Shown here: in pieces, positions 24,130 to 33,363 of the stretch | How the letters are laid out: each line of letters opens with the position of its first letter | How positions within the stretch are numbered: the first letter of the stretch is position 1 | Origin: Chitinophagaceae bacterium | GTDB taxonomy: Bacteria; Bacteroidota; Bacteroidia; Chitinophagales; Chitinophagaceae | NCBI GenBank assembly: GCA_947447005.1 | Contig: CANFHO010000013.1 | Span: forward strand, 1-41,012 | Length of the DNA: 41,012 nucleotides | Direction: 5' to 3' | Program-made: the position numbers and the translations under genes | Notes under the pieces: generated by a model | Told to the model about the DNA's origin: nothing | Database searches by the model: none | What the model saw: the letters and a program-made list of their open reading frames with translations, nothing else

Positions 24130-26133
24130 ATGATAAAGATTAATAATTATATAAAATTAGCAACATTTGCCGCAGCCCTTTTTGTTGGCCAATCTTGTAA
24201 TAAGGACTTTCTGAAGGAAGAACTTAAAACGGCAAGAGGTAATGAGTTCTTCAAAACGGATGCTGGTATCCTGCAACTGGCTGCCGGTTCCTATTACCAA
24301 TCTTTCAGTGTTCCTGTGAATGGTGAGTGGTTTTATGCCGCTACAAACTATGGTACTGATGAATTTAAAATTGGTGGTGACCCATCGAACTCACCATGGA
24401 ATAACTACGATCAAACTTTCGGTTCTTTGGTGATTGGTTCGAACTCGAATGTAGCATCTGCCAACTACCAATGGGACGCTTTGTACACTGCAGTAGGTGA
24501 TGCAAACCTCTTAATTCAAAATGCCACAAACAGTACTTCAACTGCCACTGCTATTAAAAATACAGCATTGGGTGAAGGGTACTTCATGCGTGCATATAAT
24601 TATCTTAGACTTGTTACCCAATACGGAGCTGTTCCTTTGCAATTGGCGCCCCTTTCTGGTGTTCAATTGGAATTCACAAGGGCTTCTGAAAAAGATGTGT
24701 ATGCCCAAATCATTGCTGATTTTGGAAAGGCAAAAGATCTATTGCCTGCAACAGGCGGTCCACAACGTCTTACACAAGATGCTGCCAAACACTTCCTTGC
24801 TAAAACATACCTCTTCAGAGCTTCTGAAATAAATAGCGCTTGGAACTCTTCTTTTGTCGCAACTGATTTGGCTGCAGCTGTTTCACTTTCTGATGAAGTA
24901 ATAGCAAAGCATCCTTTGGCTTCAAATTTTGCTAGTTTATGGAATTTCACTGGCATGAATTCTGCAAATGAAACATTGCCTGAAGTGATCTTCTCTGCTC
25001 AACAAACCAATGATGTAAATACCAACTTGAGTACTGGTAATACACAACATCTTTATTTCATTTCAAGATATGATGTGCAAGATCAAATGGCTCGTGACTT
25101 GACAGGTGGTAGGCCTTTCAGCCGTTTGGCAACAACATATTATATGTATCGTATTTATGATTTGGTGAACGATTCAAGGTTTTGGAAATCCTTCAGAACT
25201 AAAAGTGCAATCAATTACAACAACGTTGCTCCAAACGTAAAAGGTGATCTTGGTATCATGTTTGTCATCAATCAACCTGGAGATACACGTTATTCATTGT
25301 CTAAGATCTGTAAAACCACTGCAGGTACCAGTCTTGTACAAGATGTGCTTGGAACTGGTAGGAATATCCCAACTACCTATGTGGCATATCCTAACGGAAG
25401 AACTACAGATGGTGCATTGGTTACTGACCTTACAACTGCAGGACAAAGTTTCCCTTCCTTGAGCAAACATATGGATGGTTCCAGGAATGCATTGAATGAT
25501 GTAGTTGGACATAGGGATTTCATCCTCGCACGTTCTGCTGAAACCTATTTGATTGCTGCTGAAGCTAAGATCAGATTGGCTAAACTAGGAACCGGAAGCT
25601 ATGCCGATGCATTGACTTACATCAACGCAGTTCGCGCCCGTGCACAATATGCATCTGGTGAAAACAGGGCCTCATACTATGATGGTGGAAATACTTTGTT
25701 GTCTGCTTCACTTCAGTCAGCCAATACAACCAACTCATTTTATCCAGGTAATTCTTATTACGAATCAAATAACATCCCAACAACTACTGCAGCAAGTTCT
25801 TCACTTGCCATTACAGATGTAAACACATTGCCAGCACAAGACCAAAATATTATTTCTACATTGGGCTTGTCTGCAACATACGACAAGATGTTGTGTTTCA
25901 TTCTCAATGAGCGTTCTCGTGAGTTGGCTGGAGAATATATTCGTTGGGCTGATTTGGCCAGGACAAAAACATTGGTATCAAGGGCTAAAGCTTTCAATGT
26001 GGATGCTTCACCATATGTTGCTGATAAGCACAACTTGCGTCCAATACCACAAACATTCCTGGATGGTGTTCAGGCGAATGGTGTTGCTTTGACGCCAACG
26101 CAAAAAACAGCTATGCAAAATCCTGGTTACTAA
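24130..26133 (+). CDS. RagB/SusD-type surface glycan-binding lipoprotein (locus 1)
   Basis: 667 residues. The lipoprotein signal peptide MIKINNYIKLATFAAALFVGQSC has Cys23, followed by an acidic/lysine export-type sequence (NKDFLKEE). SusD features include DAGILQLAAGSYY, the TPR-like WDALYTAVGDANLLIQ, AIKNTALGEGYFMRAYNYLRLVTQYGAVPL, FARASEKDVYAQIIADF-like regions (here FTRASEKD), TQDAAKHFLAKTYLFRA, and the C-terminal ETYLIAAEAKIRLA, YINAVRARAQYA and LNERSRELAGEYIRWADLARTKTL. It caps the SusC transporter and binds glycan at the cell surface. It is somewhat longer than the ~550-residue norm, with a Ser/Thr-rich insert near residues 520-570. A strong terminator follows. Confidence 0.97.
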   Translation: MIKINNYIKLATFAAALFVGQSCNKDFLKEELKTARGNEFFKTDAGILQLAAGSYYQSFSVPVNGEWFYAATNYGTDEFKIGGDPSNSPWNNYDQTFGSLVIGSNSNVASANYQWDALYTAVGDANLLIQNATNSTSTATAIKNTALGEGYFMRAYNYLRLVTQYGAVPLQLAPLSGVQLEFTRASEKDVYAQIIADFGKAKDLLPATGGPQRLTQDAAKHFLAKTYLFRASEINSAWNSSFVATDLAAAVSLSDEVIAKHPLASNFASLWNFTGMNSANETLPEVIFSAQQTNDVNTNLSTGNTQHLYFISRYDVQDQMARDLTGGRPFSRLATTYYMYRIYDLVNDSRFWKSFRTKSAINYNNVAPNVKGDLGIMFVINQPGDTRYSLSKICKTTAGTSLVQDVLGTGRNIPTTYVAYPNGRTTDGALVTDLTTAGQSFPSLSKHMDGSRNALNDVVGHRDFILARSAETYLIAAEAKIRLAKLGTGSYADALTYINAVRARAQYASGENRASYYDGGNTLLSASLQSANTTNSFYPGNSYYESNNIPTTTAASSSLAITDVNTLPAQDQNIISTLGLSATYDKMLCFILNERSRELAGEYIRWADLARTKTLVSRAKAFNVDASPYVADKHNLRPIPQTFLDGVQANGVALTPTQKTAMQNPGY

Positions 26134-26156
26134 TCTCCAATATTCAATGTTATACG

Positions 26157-26188
26157 AAAACAGGAGACCCCAAAAGGTCTCCTGTTTT
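26157..26188. terminator. Bidirectional terminator after susD
   Basis: AAAACAGGAGACC (26157-26169) pairs perfectly with GGTCTCCTGTTTT (26176-26188) over 13 bp with a six-base loop, and T-rich sequence (TTTTATTTTAT) follows. The flanking A/T runs make it usable from both strands; on the minus strand it could end the suf transcript. Confidence 0.92.
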
Positions 26189-26284
26189 ATTTTATATACC
26201 GATGAATATGCAAATCCAACAATTTACAAAATAGAGGATTCGACTAAGTGATTCAGCTAAAAATTGAGATGATTTGCTTGATTA

Positions 26285-26599
26285 TTATAGGAATCCAAGT
26301 TCGAGCTTGGCCTCCTCAGACATCATGTCTTTGTTCCAGGATGGAGTCCAGGTAATTTCTACAAACACATCATTCACTCCTTCCACTTCCCTTATTTTTT
26401 GGTCCACTTCATGGGGCAGCGATTGCGCAGCCGGACAGCTCGGCGCCGTTAATGTCATGATGATTTGTACATTATGGATGGGCACAATATTAACTTCATA
26501 GATTAATCCAAGCTCCCAAATATTTACAGGAAGCTCCGGATCAAATACAGTTTTGATTTTTGCTATTACTTCTTCTTTCAATTGGTCTTCCGTCTTCAT
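26285..26599 (-). CDS. sufT: SufT/MIP18-type iron-sulfur assembly factor (DUF59)
   Basis: 105 residues from the ATG at 26597-26599 (MKTEDQLKEEVIAKIKTVFDPELPVNIWELGLIYEV). This is the DUF59/MIP18 fold with the family sequence DPELPVNIWELGLIY and the conserved cysteine in MTLTAPSCPAAQSLP. Alternative in-frame starts upstream (26620, 26650) lie in or next to a palindromic element and lack homology. Proteins of this type assist maturation or transfer of Fe-S clusters; position at the end of the suf operon supports SufT. The gene is separated from sufE by 162 bp holding repeats, so it may depend on read-through or have its own promoter. Confidence 0.92.
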   Translation of the reverse strand: MKTEDQLKEEVIAKIKTVFDPELPVNIWELGLIYEVNIVPIHNVQIIMTLTAPSCPAAQSLPHEVDQKIREVEGVNDVFVEITWTPSWNKDMMSEEAKLELGFL

Positions 26600-26620
26600 A
26601 ATTTTTATTAATCTTTGCAT

Positions 26621-26664
26621 CCTTGCCCTGCCTTCGGCAGGTTTATCCACCAGAGGTGGGCAAG
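26621..26664. repeat. Branched palindromic (REP-like) element
   Basis: An outer stem CTTGCCC (26622-26628)/GGGCAAG (26658-26664) encloses two hairpins: CCTGCC-TTC-GGCAGG (26627-26641) and CCACC-AGA-GGTGG (26047 offset: 26647-26659). The shared bases mean the outer stem is 5-6 bp when all three form, giving a compact three-way junction in either strand. It is GC-rich in an AT-rich neighbourhood. The form recalls REP-type intergenic elements; copy number in the genome is unknown. Confidence 0.65.
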
Positions 26665-26680
26665 CTCTCTGTCTTGAATC

Positions 26681-26783
26681 TATTGCCTACTGCCTATTAC
26701 CTATTGCCTACTCTTTGCCTCCTTGCCTCTTTGCCTAAAATCTATTGCCTTTTCCTATTGCCTATTCCCTACTGCCTATTCCC
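26681..26783. repeat. Degenerate heptamer tandem repeat tract
   Basis: About 14 units of a 7-base motif with consensus TAYTGCC and variants TATTCCC, TATTACC and TTTGCCT on the plus strand; a few units carry insertions. The tract fills the sufE-sufT gap and its right end overlaps the last seven codons of sufE. Nothing in it resembles a gene. Confidence 0.85.
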
Positions 26784-27202
26784 TGTAACGTAACCGCATC
26801 CAACTTCATCTGTCTAATCATTGCCCTCAACCCATTTGATCTTGTTTGCGCCAGATGAGAACTTAATCCTATTTCGTTGATAAAATCCAAAGGAGCATCC
26901 ACGATAACCTGCGATGCTTGTCCTGACAAAACCGTGATCATCAAACTAACCAATCCTTTCACTATTACAGCATCACTATCTCCTTTGTAAAATATTTTAC
27001 CATCCTGATGAAATGAATGTATCCAAACACTCGATTGACATCCCTTTATCTTGAACTGCTCTGTTTTGTATTGTTCTTCCAATGGTTGAAGTTTCTTACC
27101 TAAATCTATCAGGTATTCATATTTTTCTTCCCATGTTTCAAACAAGGAAAAATCATCCACAAGGGATGCTTCAATTTCTTGTATGGATTTTGCTGAACTC
27201 AT
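26762..27202 (-). CDS. sufE: SufE sulfur acceptor
   Basis: 146 residues. SufE accepts persulfide sulfur from SufS and passes it to the SufBCD scaffold. The active cysteine is Cys55 in KIKGCQSSVWI, and the C-terminal GLSSHLAQTRSNGLRAMIRQMK is typical. The ATG overlaps the sufS stop as TAATG (1-bp overlap). The last residues (QGIGSRE) are encoded by the heptamer repeat tract, so the native stop seems to have been replaced by repeat sequence; the conserved domain ends before this and should be unaffected. Confidence 0.95.
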   Translation of the reverse strand: MSSAKSIQEIEASLVDDFSLFETWEEKYEYLIDLGKKLQPLEEQYKTEQFKIKGCQSSVWIHSFHQDGKIFYKGDSDAVIVKGLVSLMITVLSGQASQVIVDAPLDFINEIGLSSHLAQTRSNGLRAMIRQMKLDAVTLQGIGSRE

Positions 27203-28434
27203 TATTTTAACATGGTGATAGCCTTCTTCAAGGCAATGATCAATATATCTATCTCTTCAATGGTATTGTATATGGCAAAGGAAACCCTGGTGGTTCCTAC
27301 AATGCCTAAACGCGACATCAAAGGCTGTGCACAATGGTGCCCCGTTCGAACTGCAATACCTTGATTATCCAATAAGATAGCGAGGTCTTGAGGATGAACG
27401 CCATCTATTACAAATGAAACAACACTTACCTTGTTTTCAACATCTCCTATGATTTTCAATCCTTCGATTTGTTTTAGTTGTGATGTTGCATATCGAAGAA
27501 GCATCTCTTCATGATGACGGATTGTTGATTTTCCGTATTGATGAATGAAATCCAAAGCGGATTTTAGCGCAATGGCATCTGCTATATTAGGGGTACCTGC
27601 TTCAAATTTGAAAGGCAGTTCATTGTAAGTTGTTTTCTCGAAACTCACTTCTTTAATCATCTCACCACCACCTTGGTAAGGTGGCATGGATTCAAGCAAT
27701 GCACGCTTTCCATAAAGAATTCCTATACCTGTTGGGCCATACGTCTTATGGGTTGAAAAAGCAAAAAAGTCGCAATCCAATCTCTGTACATCAATATCAA
27801 GATGTACGGCAGATTGAGCACCATCCACCAAAACCAATGCCCCAAAGTCATGTGCAAGTTGTATTATTTCTTCAACAGGATTGATTACGCCTAAGGCATT
27901 GGACGCATGCACGATGGATACAAATGCTGTTTTTTCATTTAACATGGATTTAAATGCATCCATGTCGATGATACCATCGTTGTTGATTGGTATCACACGA
28001 AGCTTAGCACCTTTTTCTTCTGCAATCATTTGCCATGGAACAATATTGGCATGATGTTCTAAAGTACTAATAATGATCTCGTCACCGGCATTTAAAAAAG
28101 TACGTCCCCAGGAAGATGCAACAAGATTGATGCTTTCTGTGGTACCCTTGGTGTAAATGATTTCTTCTGATTCTTTTGCACCTATGAATTCCTTTACAGC
28201 TGCACGCGTAGCCTCAAATGCTGCAGTGGCCTCATCTGCAAGGGTATGCAGTCCCCTGTGAATATTGGCATTGTAAGTTGTATAGTAATTATTGATCGCA
28301 TCAATCACAGATTGAGGCTTCTGTGATGTAGCCGCATTGTCAAAGTATACCAATGTCTTTCCCTTTACCTTCCTTTGCAGGATGGGGAACTGAGACCTGA
28401 TGTTTTCTATATCAATGCGATTGTCTGATGACAT
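27202..28434 (-). CDS. sufS: SufS cysteine desulfurase
   Basis: 410 residues, the normal length. It is a PLP enzyme that removes sulfur from cysteine to give alanine and an enzyme persulfide. Motifs: YFDNAATSQKP, YNANIHRGLHTLADEAT, the PLP lysine Lys230 in FSTHKTYGPTGIGILYG, and the persulfide-forming Cys368 in RTGHHCAQPLM, typical of group II (SufS/CsdA) enzymes that need SufE. It lies 9 bp after sufD and is coupled to sufE. Confidence 0.97.
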   Translation of the reverse strand: MSSDNRIDIENIRSQFPILQRKVKGKTLVYFDNAATSQKPQSVIDAINNYYTTYNANIHRGLHTLADEATAAFEATRAAVKEFIGAKESEEIIYTKGTTESINLVASSWGRTFLNAGDEIIISTLEHHANIVPWQMIAEEKGAKLRVIPINNDGIIDMDAFKSMLNEKTAFVSIVHASNALGVINPVEEIIQLAHDFGALVLVDGAQSAVHLDIDVQRLDCDFFAFSTHKTYGPTGIGILYGKRALLESMPPYQGGGEMIKEVSFEKTTYNELPFKFEAGTPNIADAIALKSALDFIHQYGKSTIRHHEEMLLRYATSQLKQIEGLKIIGDVENKVSVVSFVIDGVHPQDLAILLDNQGIAVRTGHHCAQPLMSRLGIVGTTRVSFAIYNTIEEIDILIIALKKAITMLK

Positions 28435-28443
28435 ATTTTTTTA

Positions 28444-29733
28444 TTATATCTGAAACGACAGCCTCTCGGAAATCAATTCGTCGATATGAGTTCTTAAACC
28501 CTCATATTTGATCTGTTGAAGAATATCTCCAGCAAAGGCATGCAACAAAAGTGCTTTCGCATTGGTCTCTGAAATGCCTCTGGCACGTAGATAAAAGAGG
28601 GCCTCTTCATCAAGTTTTCCAATCGTACAACCATGTGAACACTTTACATCATCTGCAAAGATTTCCAATTGTGGTTTTGTATTGGCAGATGCATTCGCCC
28701 CAATCAATACATTTTTGTTTGATTGGTATGCATTCGTTTTTTGTGCATCTTTTCTTACAAATATTTTTCCATTGAAAATCCCTGATGAACTATCATCCAT
28801 GATGCCCTTGTACAATTCATTGCTAAAGCAATGTGGCATCTGATTGTCAACAATTGTGTGATTGTCAACCTGCGTATTGCCATTCAATAAGTATAATCCA
28901 TACATATGACTCTCACCGTATTCAGCTTCCATAATCATATTCAGATTATTTCTGACAATAGCACCTGAAAGACTGATAGTAATTGCTTGTGTCATGGCTT
29001 TTTCAAGCTGTCTGATATGGGTTGTGCCTGTATGACTTGAATGAGCTCCTTCATTTTGAAGTTTGATATAAAGCAAATTGGCATCCCTCTCAACACACAT
29101 TTCTATCACTTCATTTGAGAGTGACTCTGAGTTGCCTGTACTTACATAAGTTTCAATAATAGTTGCTTCAGCATTCTTGCCTAGATATCCAAGAATACGG
29201 GGCTGACTGAAAATCATCCCATTTGCATTATCCGTTACATGATAAATTACAATTGGCTGCGTCAACACAACATTTGGTTTCACTTTAATAAACACACCAC
29301 CTGCAGCAAATGCCCCATTCAATGCATTGATTCCATCAAGATGATAATCTTTGCTATGTCCCAGATGTTTTTTTACGAGTTCAGCATCCTCATCTCCTGC
29401 AGCAGTGTCCAATGGCTTAACAACAATGTTTCCTTCAGCTTCTATCAGATGGGTCAATGCTGCATTGTATAATCCATTGACAAAAACTATCCTGTTCGCC
29501 TCTTCCGTTCCTTTCAATGTTTGGAATTTGATTTCACTATTTGAAAGGGTAGGAGTGTATGTCAGCCCGTCTTTAAAAAGATTTCTGATTTTGGTATATT
29601 TCCACTCTTCGTGTTTGATTGCAGGCAATCCCATGGTGCTAAATGCATCTAGATTGCTTTGCTGAAATGCATGAAGATGCAGCGATGATGATTGCTGCGC
29701 ATATGCATCTGTAAAAAATTGTATAGCGTCCAT
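28444..29733 (-). CDS. sufD: SufD, Fe-S scaffold subunit
   Basis: 429 residues. SufD pairs with SufB to form the beta-helical scaffold of the SufBC2D complex, which assembles Fe-S clusters in the cytosol. The N-terminal MGLPAIKHEEWKYTKIRNLF is a family hallmark, followed by beta-helix repeats and the conserved C-terminal DVKCSHGCTIGKLDEEALFYLRARGIS with the histidine and cysteine that take part in the SufB-SufD interface. Its order after sufC and before sufS fits a Bacteroidota suf operon. Confidence 0.96.
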   Translation of the reverse strand: MDAIQFFTDAYAQQSSSLHLHAFQQSNLDAFSTMGLPAIKHEEWKYTKIRNLFKDGLTYTPTLSNSEIKFQTLKGTEEANRIVFVNGLYNAALTHLIEAEGNIVVKPLDTAAGDEDAELVKKHLGHSKDYHLDGINALNGAFAAGGVFIKVKPNVVLTQPIVIYHVTDNANGMIFSQPRILGYLGKNAEATIIETYVSTGNSESLSNEVIEMCVERDANLLYIKLQNEGAHSSHTGTTHIRQLEKAMTQAITISLSGAIVRNNLNMIMEAEYGESHMYGLYLLNGNTQVDNHTIVDNQMPHCFSNELYKGIMDDSSSGIFNGKIFVRKDAQKTNAYQSNKNVLIGANASANTKPQLEIFADDVKCSHGCTIGKLDEEALFYLRARGISETNAKALLLHAFAGDILQQIKYEGLRTHIDELISERLSFQI

Positions 29734-29753
29734 TTTCTTTTTGCAATTGATGA

Positions 29754-30512
29754 TTAAACGGCCTGGTCTGCTTCTGACTTAATAAAGTCGTATCCTCTCT
29801 CTTCCAATTCAAGTGCCAGTTCTTTGGTACCTGATTTTACAATTCTTCCGTTGTATAACACATGTACAAAATCAGGAACAATATAATCAAGCAAACGCTG
29901 ATAGTGTGTTACAACCAGGAATGCATTGTCTTTCGATCTCAATTGATTTACGCCATTGGCTACAATACGCAATGCGTCGATATCCAAACCTGAATCTGTT
30001 TCGTCAAGAATTGCCAACTTGGGTTCAAGCATAGCCATTTGAAAAATCTCGTTTCTTTTCTTTTCACCTCCAGAAAATCCCTCATTCAATGAACGACTTA
30101 ACAATGATTGATTGATTTCAACCAGATTCATTTTTTCTTTCATGATGCGAAGAAACTGTGCAGCATCCAATGGTTCTTCACCTTGATACTTTCGCTTTTC
30201 ATTCACTGCAGTTTTGATGAAATTGGTAGTACTAACACCTGGAATTTCAACAGGGTATTGAAAGGCAAGAAATAAACCTTCCCTTGAACGATCCTCTGGG
30301 GAAAGCTCTAAAAGATCTTTTCCAAGAAATTCAACAGAACCTCCGGTTACTTCATAATCAGCTCTACCTGCAAGAACAGATGCCAATGTGCTTTTTCCTG
30401 ATCCATTGGGTCCCATGATGGCATGGATCTCACCTGGCTTGATATCCAAATTGATTCCTTTGAGAATTTCCTTTTCTTCTATTCTCGCCTGAAGATTTTC
30501 AATCTTTAACAT
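29754..30512 (-). CDS. sufC: SufC ATPase
   Basis: 252 residues of the ABC ATPase fold. Walker A is GPNGSGKST (34-42), the signature is SGGEKKRNE, and Walker B with the catalytic glutamate is LAILDETDSGLD, followed by the H-loop in VVTHYQRLL. SufC drives conformational change of SufB/SufD during cluster assembly and has no membrane partner. The intergenic gaps are short (26 bp after sufB, 20 bp before sufD), consistent with one transcript. Confidence 0.97.
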   Translation of the reverse strand: MLKIENLQARIEEKEILKGINLDIKPGEIHAIMGPNGSGKSTLASVLAGRADYEVTGGSVEFLGKDLLELSPEDRSREGLFLAFQYPVEIPGVSTTNFIKTAVNEKRKYQGEEPLDAAQFLRIMKEKMNLVEINQSLLSRSLNEGFSGGEKKRNEIFQMAMLEPKLAILDETDSGLDIDALRIVANGVNQLRSKDNAFLVVTHYQRLLDYIVPDFVHVLYNGRIVKSGTKELALELEERGYDFIKSEADQAV

Positions 30513-30538
30513 ATTGATTCTTTTGTCTTTTAATGATG

Positions 30539-31987
30539 TTATCCTACACTGCCTTCTAAACTGATGGCAAGTAGTTTTTGTGCTTCTACTGCAAATTCCA
30601 TTGGAAGTTGATTCATAACTTCTTTTGCAAATCCATTGATGATTAATGCTACAGCAGTTTCTGTATCAAGTCCTCTTTGGTTACAATAAAAAATCTGGTC
30701 TTCTCCAATTTTTGAAGTGGTGGCTTCATGTTCCACCTGTGCTGTATTGTTTTTTACTTCGATGTAAGGGAATGTGTGTGCGCCGCATTTATCTCCCAAC
30801 AACATGGAATCACATTGAGAGAAATTCCTTGCATTATCTGCATTCTTGGCAACACTTACCAAACCTCTGTAAGAATTCTGACTTTTACCTGCAGAGATAC
30901 CTTTAGACACAATGCGGCTCCTGGTATTCTTACCAAGATGAACCATTTTGGTTCCCGTGTCTGCTTGCTGAAAATTATTGGTTACTGCAACAGAGTAAAA
31001 TTCTGCAATGCTATAATCTCCCTTCAAAATTACACTTGGATATTTCCAGGTAATACTTGATCCGGTTTCAACTTGTGTCCAGGAAATTTTTGAATGATCT
31101 CCAGCACAAATACCTCGTTTTGTTACAAAATTATAGATACCTCCTTTGCCTTCTTTATCGCCAGGATACCAGTTCTGTACAGTGGAATATTTCACTTCAG
31201 CTTTCTCCATGGCTACAATTTCTACCACTGCCGCATGAAGTTGATTTTCGTCGCGCATGGGTGCTGTACACCCTTCCAAATAACTTACATAGCTGGATTC
31301 TTCAGCTACAATCAGGGTTCTCTCAAACTGTCCTGTATTTGCTGCATTGATACGAAAATAGGTGGAGAGCTCCATCGGGCATCTTACTCCTTTGGGGATA
31401 AAACAGAATGAACCATCACTGAAAACAGCGGAATTCAATGCAGTAAAAAAGTTATCTGTGGCAGGTACTACTGAGCCAAGATATTTTTTAATCAATTCAG
31501 GATGTTCTTTTACAGCTTCACTCATGGAGCAGAAAATCACGCCTACTTTCGAGAGTTCTTCTTTGAATGTTGTGGCAACTGATACACTATCCATCACAGC
31601 ATCTACAGCCACTCCGGAGAGTCGCTTCTGTTCATCCAGGGAAATACCCAACTTCTCAAAAGTACTCCTGAGTTCTGGGTCTATTTCGTCGAGGCTGCTC
31701 AGAGATACCTTCTGTTTGGGAGCTGAATAATAAATTACATCCTGGTAATTAATGCTTGGATAATGAAGATTGGCCCAGGTAGGTTCTTCCATTGTAAGCC
31801 AATGCCGATATGCCTTCAGCCGGTATTCAAGCATCCATTCTGGTTCATTTTTTTTGGCTGAAATAAACCTTACCGTTTCTTCAGATAGTCCTTTTGGAGC
31901 TTCATCGGCTTCAATATCGGTCACAAAACCGTATTTGTATTCCGACGTTGTTATCTGTTCTAATATGTCTTCGTTTTCCTCTTGCAT
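30539..31987 (-). CDS. sufB: SufB, Fe-S scaffold subunit
   Basis: 482 residues from the ATG at 31985-31987 ([43 protein letters not shown]). The frame is open further, to 32098, but that extension has no homology. Conserved stretches include [65 protein letters not shown], the [23 protein letters not shown] segment containing a conserved cysteine, and the C-terminal [24 protein letters not shown], including the cysteine-bearing region implicated in cluster binding. It is the first gene of the suf operon. The 215-bp gap to galK must hold the operon promoter, but I see no consensus TAnnTTTG for it. Confidence 0.96.
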   Translation of the reverse strand: MQEENEDILEQITTSEYKYGFVTDIEADEAPKGLSEETVRFISAKKNEPEWMLEYRLKAYRHWLTMEEPTWANLHYPSINYQDVIYYSAPKQKVSLSSLDEIDPELRSTFEKLGISLDEQKRLSGVAVDAVMDSVSVATTFKEELSKVGVIFCSMSEAVKEHPELIKKYLGSVVPATDNFFTALNSAVFSDGSFCFIPKGVRCPMELSTYFRINAANTGQFERTLIVAEESSYVSYLEGCTAPMRDENQLHAAVVEIVAMEKAEVKYSTVQNWYPGDKEGKGGIYNFVTKRGICAGDHSKISWTQVETGSSITWKYPSVILKGDYSIAEFYSVAVTNNFQQADTGTKMVHLGKNTRSRIVSKGISAGKSQNSYRGLVSVAKNADNARNFSQCDSMLLGDKCGAHTFPYIEVKNNTAQVEHEATTSKIGEDQIFYCNQRGLDTETAVALIINGFAKEVMNQLPMEFAVEAQKLLAISLEGSVG

Positions 31988-32202
31988 GTTCCTGACACTG
32001 ATTTTTGAACTGCAAAATTCATCATTTTGCGCCGTTATAAAAAGTATTGTAGGAGATAGGTGTGTGGATAACTTCCTTTTTTCCCAATATCGTAACAAGA
32101 AGAGATAGGTTTTGTTGAACGATGTGACTATTTAATGCCGTAAATCGCAAAAAAAGTGCACATTTTACATTAATTTGTATGCGATTATAATTTTCTCTTC
32201 TA

Positions 32203-33354
32203 ATGGTCATAAATAACTGGCTTTCAGCTTTTTTTGTCAAAGAATTTCAAACCGAGCCACGTTGTTTCAGGTCGCCTGGAAGAATCAATCTGATTGGTGA
32301 ACATACCGATTATAATGAAGGGTTTGTATTGCCAGCCGGTATTGATAAGTTTTGCTCTATTGCGATTGCCCCTTCCGGATCTGATTTTACCACCTTGATT
32401 GCAACCGACCTTGATGAGCATTGTATCACAAATCATTTTCCTGAAGAAAAGCATTCCAATGCATGGTCCAATTATGTTTTTGGGGTGGTTGCAGCATTTA
32501 AAAAAAGAGGTAAAAATATACCTCATTTTAACGCTGTAGTAAAATCTGATGTTCCTGTAGGTGCCGGACTATCATCTTCTGCTGCTTTGGAATCAGTTTT
32601 CGCTTATGCTTTCAATGAAATTTTTCAATGTGGGTTTGATCGATTGGAATTGACAAGAATTGCCAAAGAAGCCGAAAATGAATTCATCGGCTTGCAATGT
32701 GGCATTATGGACATGTTTGCTAGCATTCATGCAAAGCTGGATCATGTAATCAGGCTTGATTGCAGGTCACTGGATTTTGAATATGTACCAATGAAATTAG
32801 GAGGTAATAAAATTGTACTCTTTGATACCTGTGTGAAACATGAACTTGCATCCTCTGAATACAATACACGAAGATTGGAATGTATTTCAGTTGTTGATAA
32901 ATTAAATGAAAGGGGAGAAAATTTCCCATCCTTGCGCAATGTTTCCATGGAGATGTTGGAAAGTAATCGAAATCTTTTTTCAGACAACGAATTCAAACGG
33001 GCCAGATATGTGATTCAGGAAAATATTCGGCTGAGCAATTTTTGTGATGCTGTTGAAAGGGAAGATTGGAGTAAAGCGGGTTCGTTGCTGCTGGAAGCAC
33101 ATAATGGTTTGCAAAACGATTATGAAGTAAGTTGCACAGAACTCGATTTTCTTGTTGAAAATGTAAAAGAGTTGAATGGTGTTTGGGGCGCAAGGATGAT
33201 GGGTGGCGGTTTTGGAGGGTGTACTTTAAATTTGGTGGCAGAGGAAAAAGTAAATGAAGTTGTTCAAACAATTTCTGATGCTTATAAAAATCAATTTGGA
33301 ATAGATCTTAAATATTATATTGCAGGAACCAGTGATGGTGCTGCTGAATTTTAA
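32203..33354 (+). CDS. galK: Galactokinase
   Basis: 383 residues of the GHMP family. It phosphorylates alpha-D-galactose at C1 with ATP, the first committed Leloir step. The galactokinase signature SPGRINLIGEHTDYNEGFVLPAGID, the phosphate loop VPVGAGLSSSAALESVFAYAF, the catalytic-base aspartate Asp170 in QCGIMDMFAS, and motif 3 GARMMGGGFGGCTLNLV are all present. Start is ATG 32203. A near-consensus TTAATTTG lies at about 32170. Galactose-1-phosphate uridylyltransferase and epimerase genes are not in the window. The gene is followed 9 bp later by the mutarotase. Confidence 0.96.
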   Translation: MVINNWLSAFFVKEFQTEPRCFRSPGRINLIGEHTDYNEGFVLPAGIDKFCSIAIAPSGSDFTTLIATDLDEHCITNHFPEEKHSNAWSNYVFGVVAAFKKRGKNIPHFNAVVKSDVPVGAGLSSSAALESVFAYAFNEIFQCGFDRLELTRIAKEAENEFIGLQCGIMDMFASIHAKLDHVIRLDCRSLDFEYVPMKLGGNKIVLFDTCVKHELASSEYNTRRLECISVVDKLNERGENFPSLRNVSMEMLESNRNLFSDNEFKRARYVIQENIRLSNFCDAVEREDWSKAGSLLLEAHNGLQNDYEVSCTELDFLVENVKELNGVWGARMMGGGFGGCTLNLVAEEKVNEVVQTISDAYKNQFGIDLKYYIAGTSDGAAEF

Positions 33355-33363
33355 AAATAACAA

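Noticed and set aside
21487-25512. Numerous antisense open frames of 60-140 codons within susC and susD.
   Set aside because: They are opposite-strand shadows of strongly coding frames with no recognisable domains or start context.
26600-26650. Upstream starts of the SufT frame inside the palindromic element.
   Set aside because: The encoded residues come from the hairpin DNA and have no homology; the ATG at 26599 begins at the conserved domain.
31988-32098. Extension of the SufB frame to 32098.
   Set aside because: The added residues are not SufB-like; the ATG at 31987 gives the usual SufB length and N-terminus.
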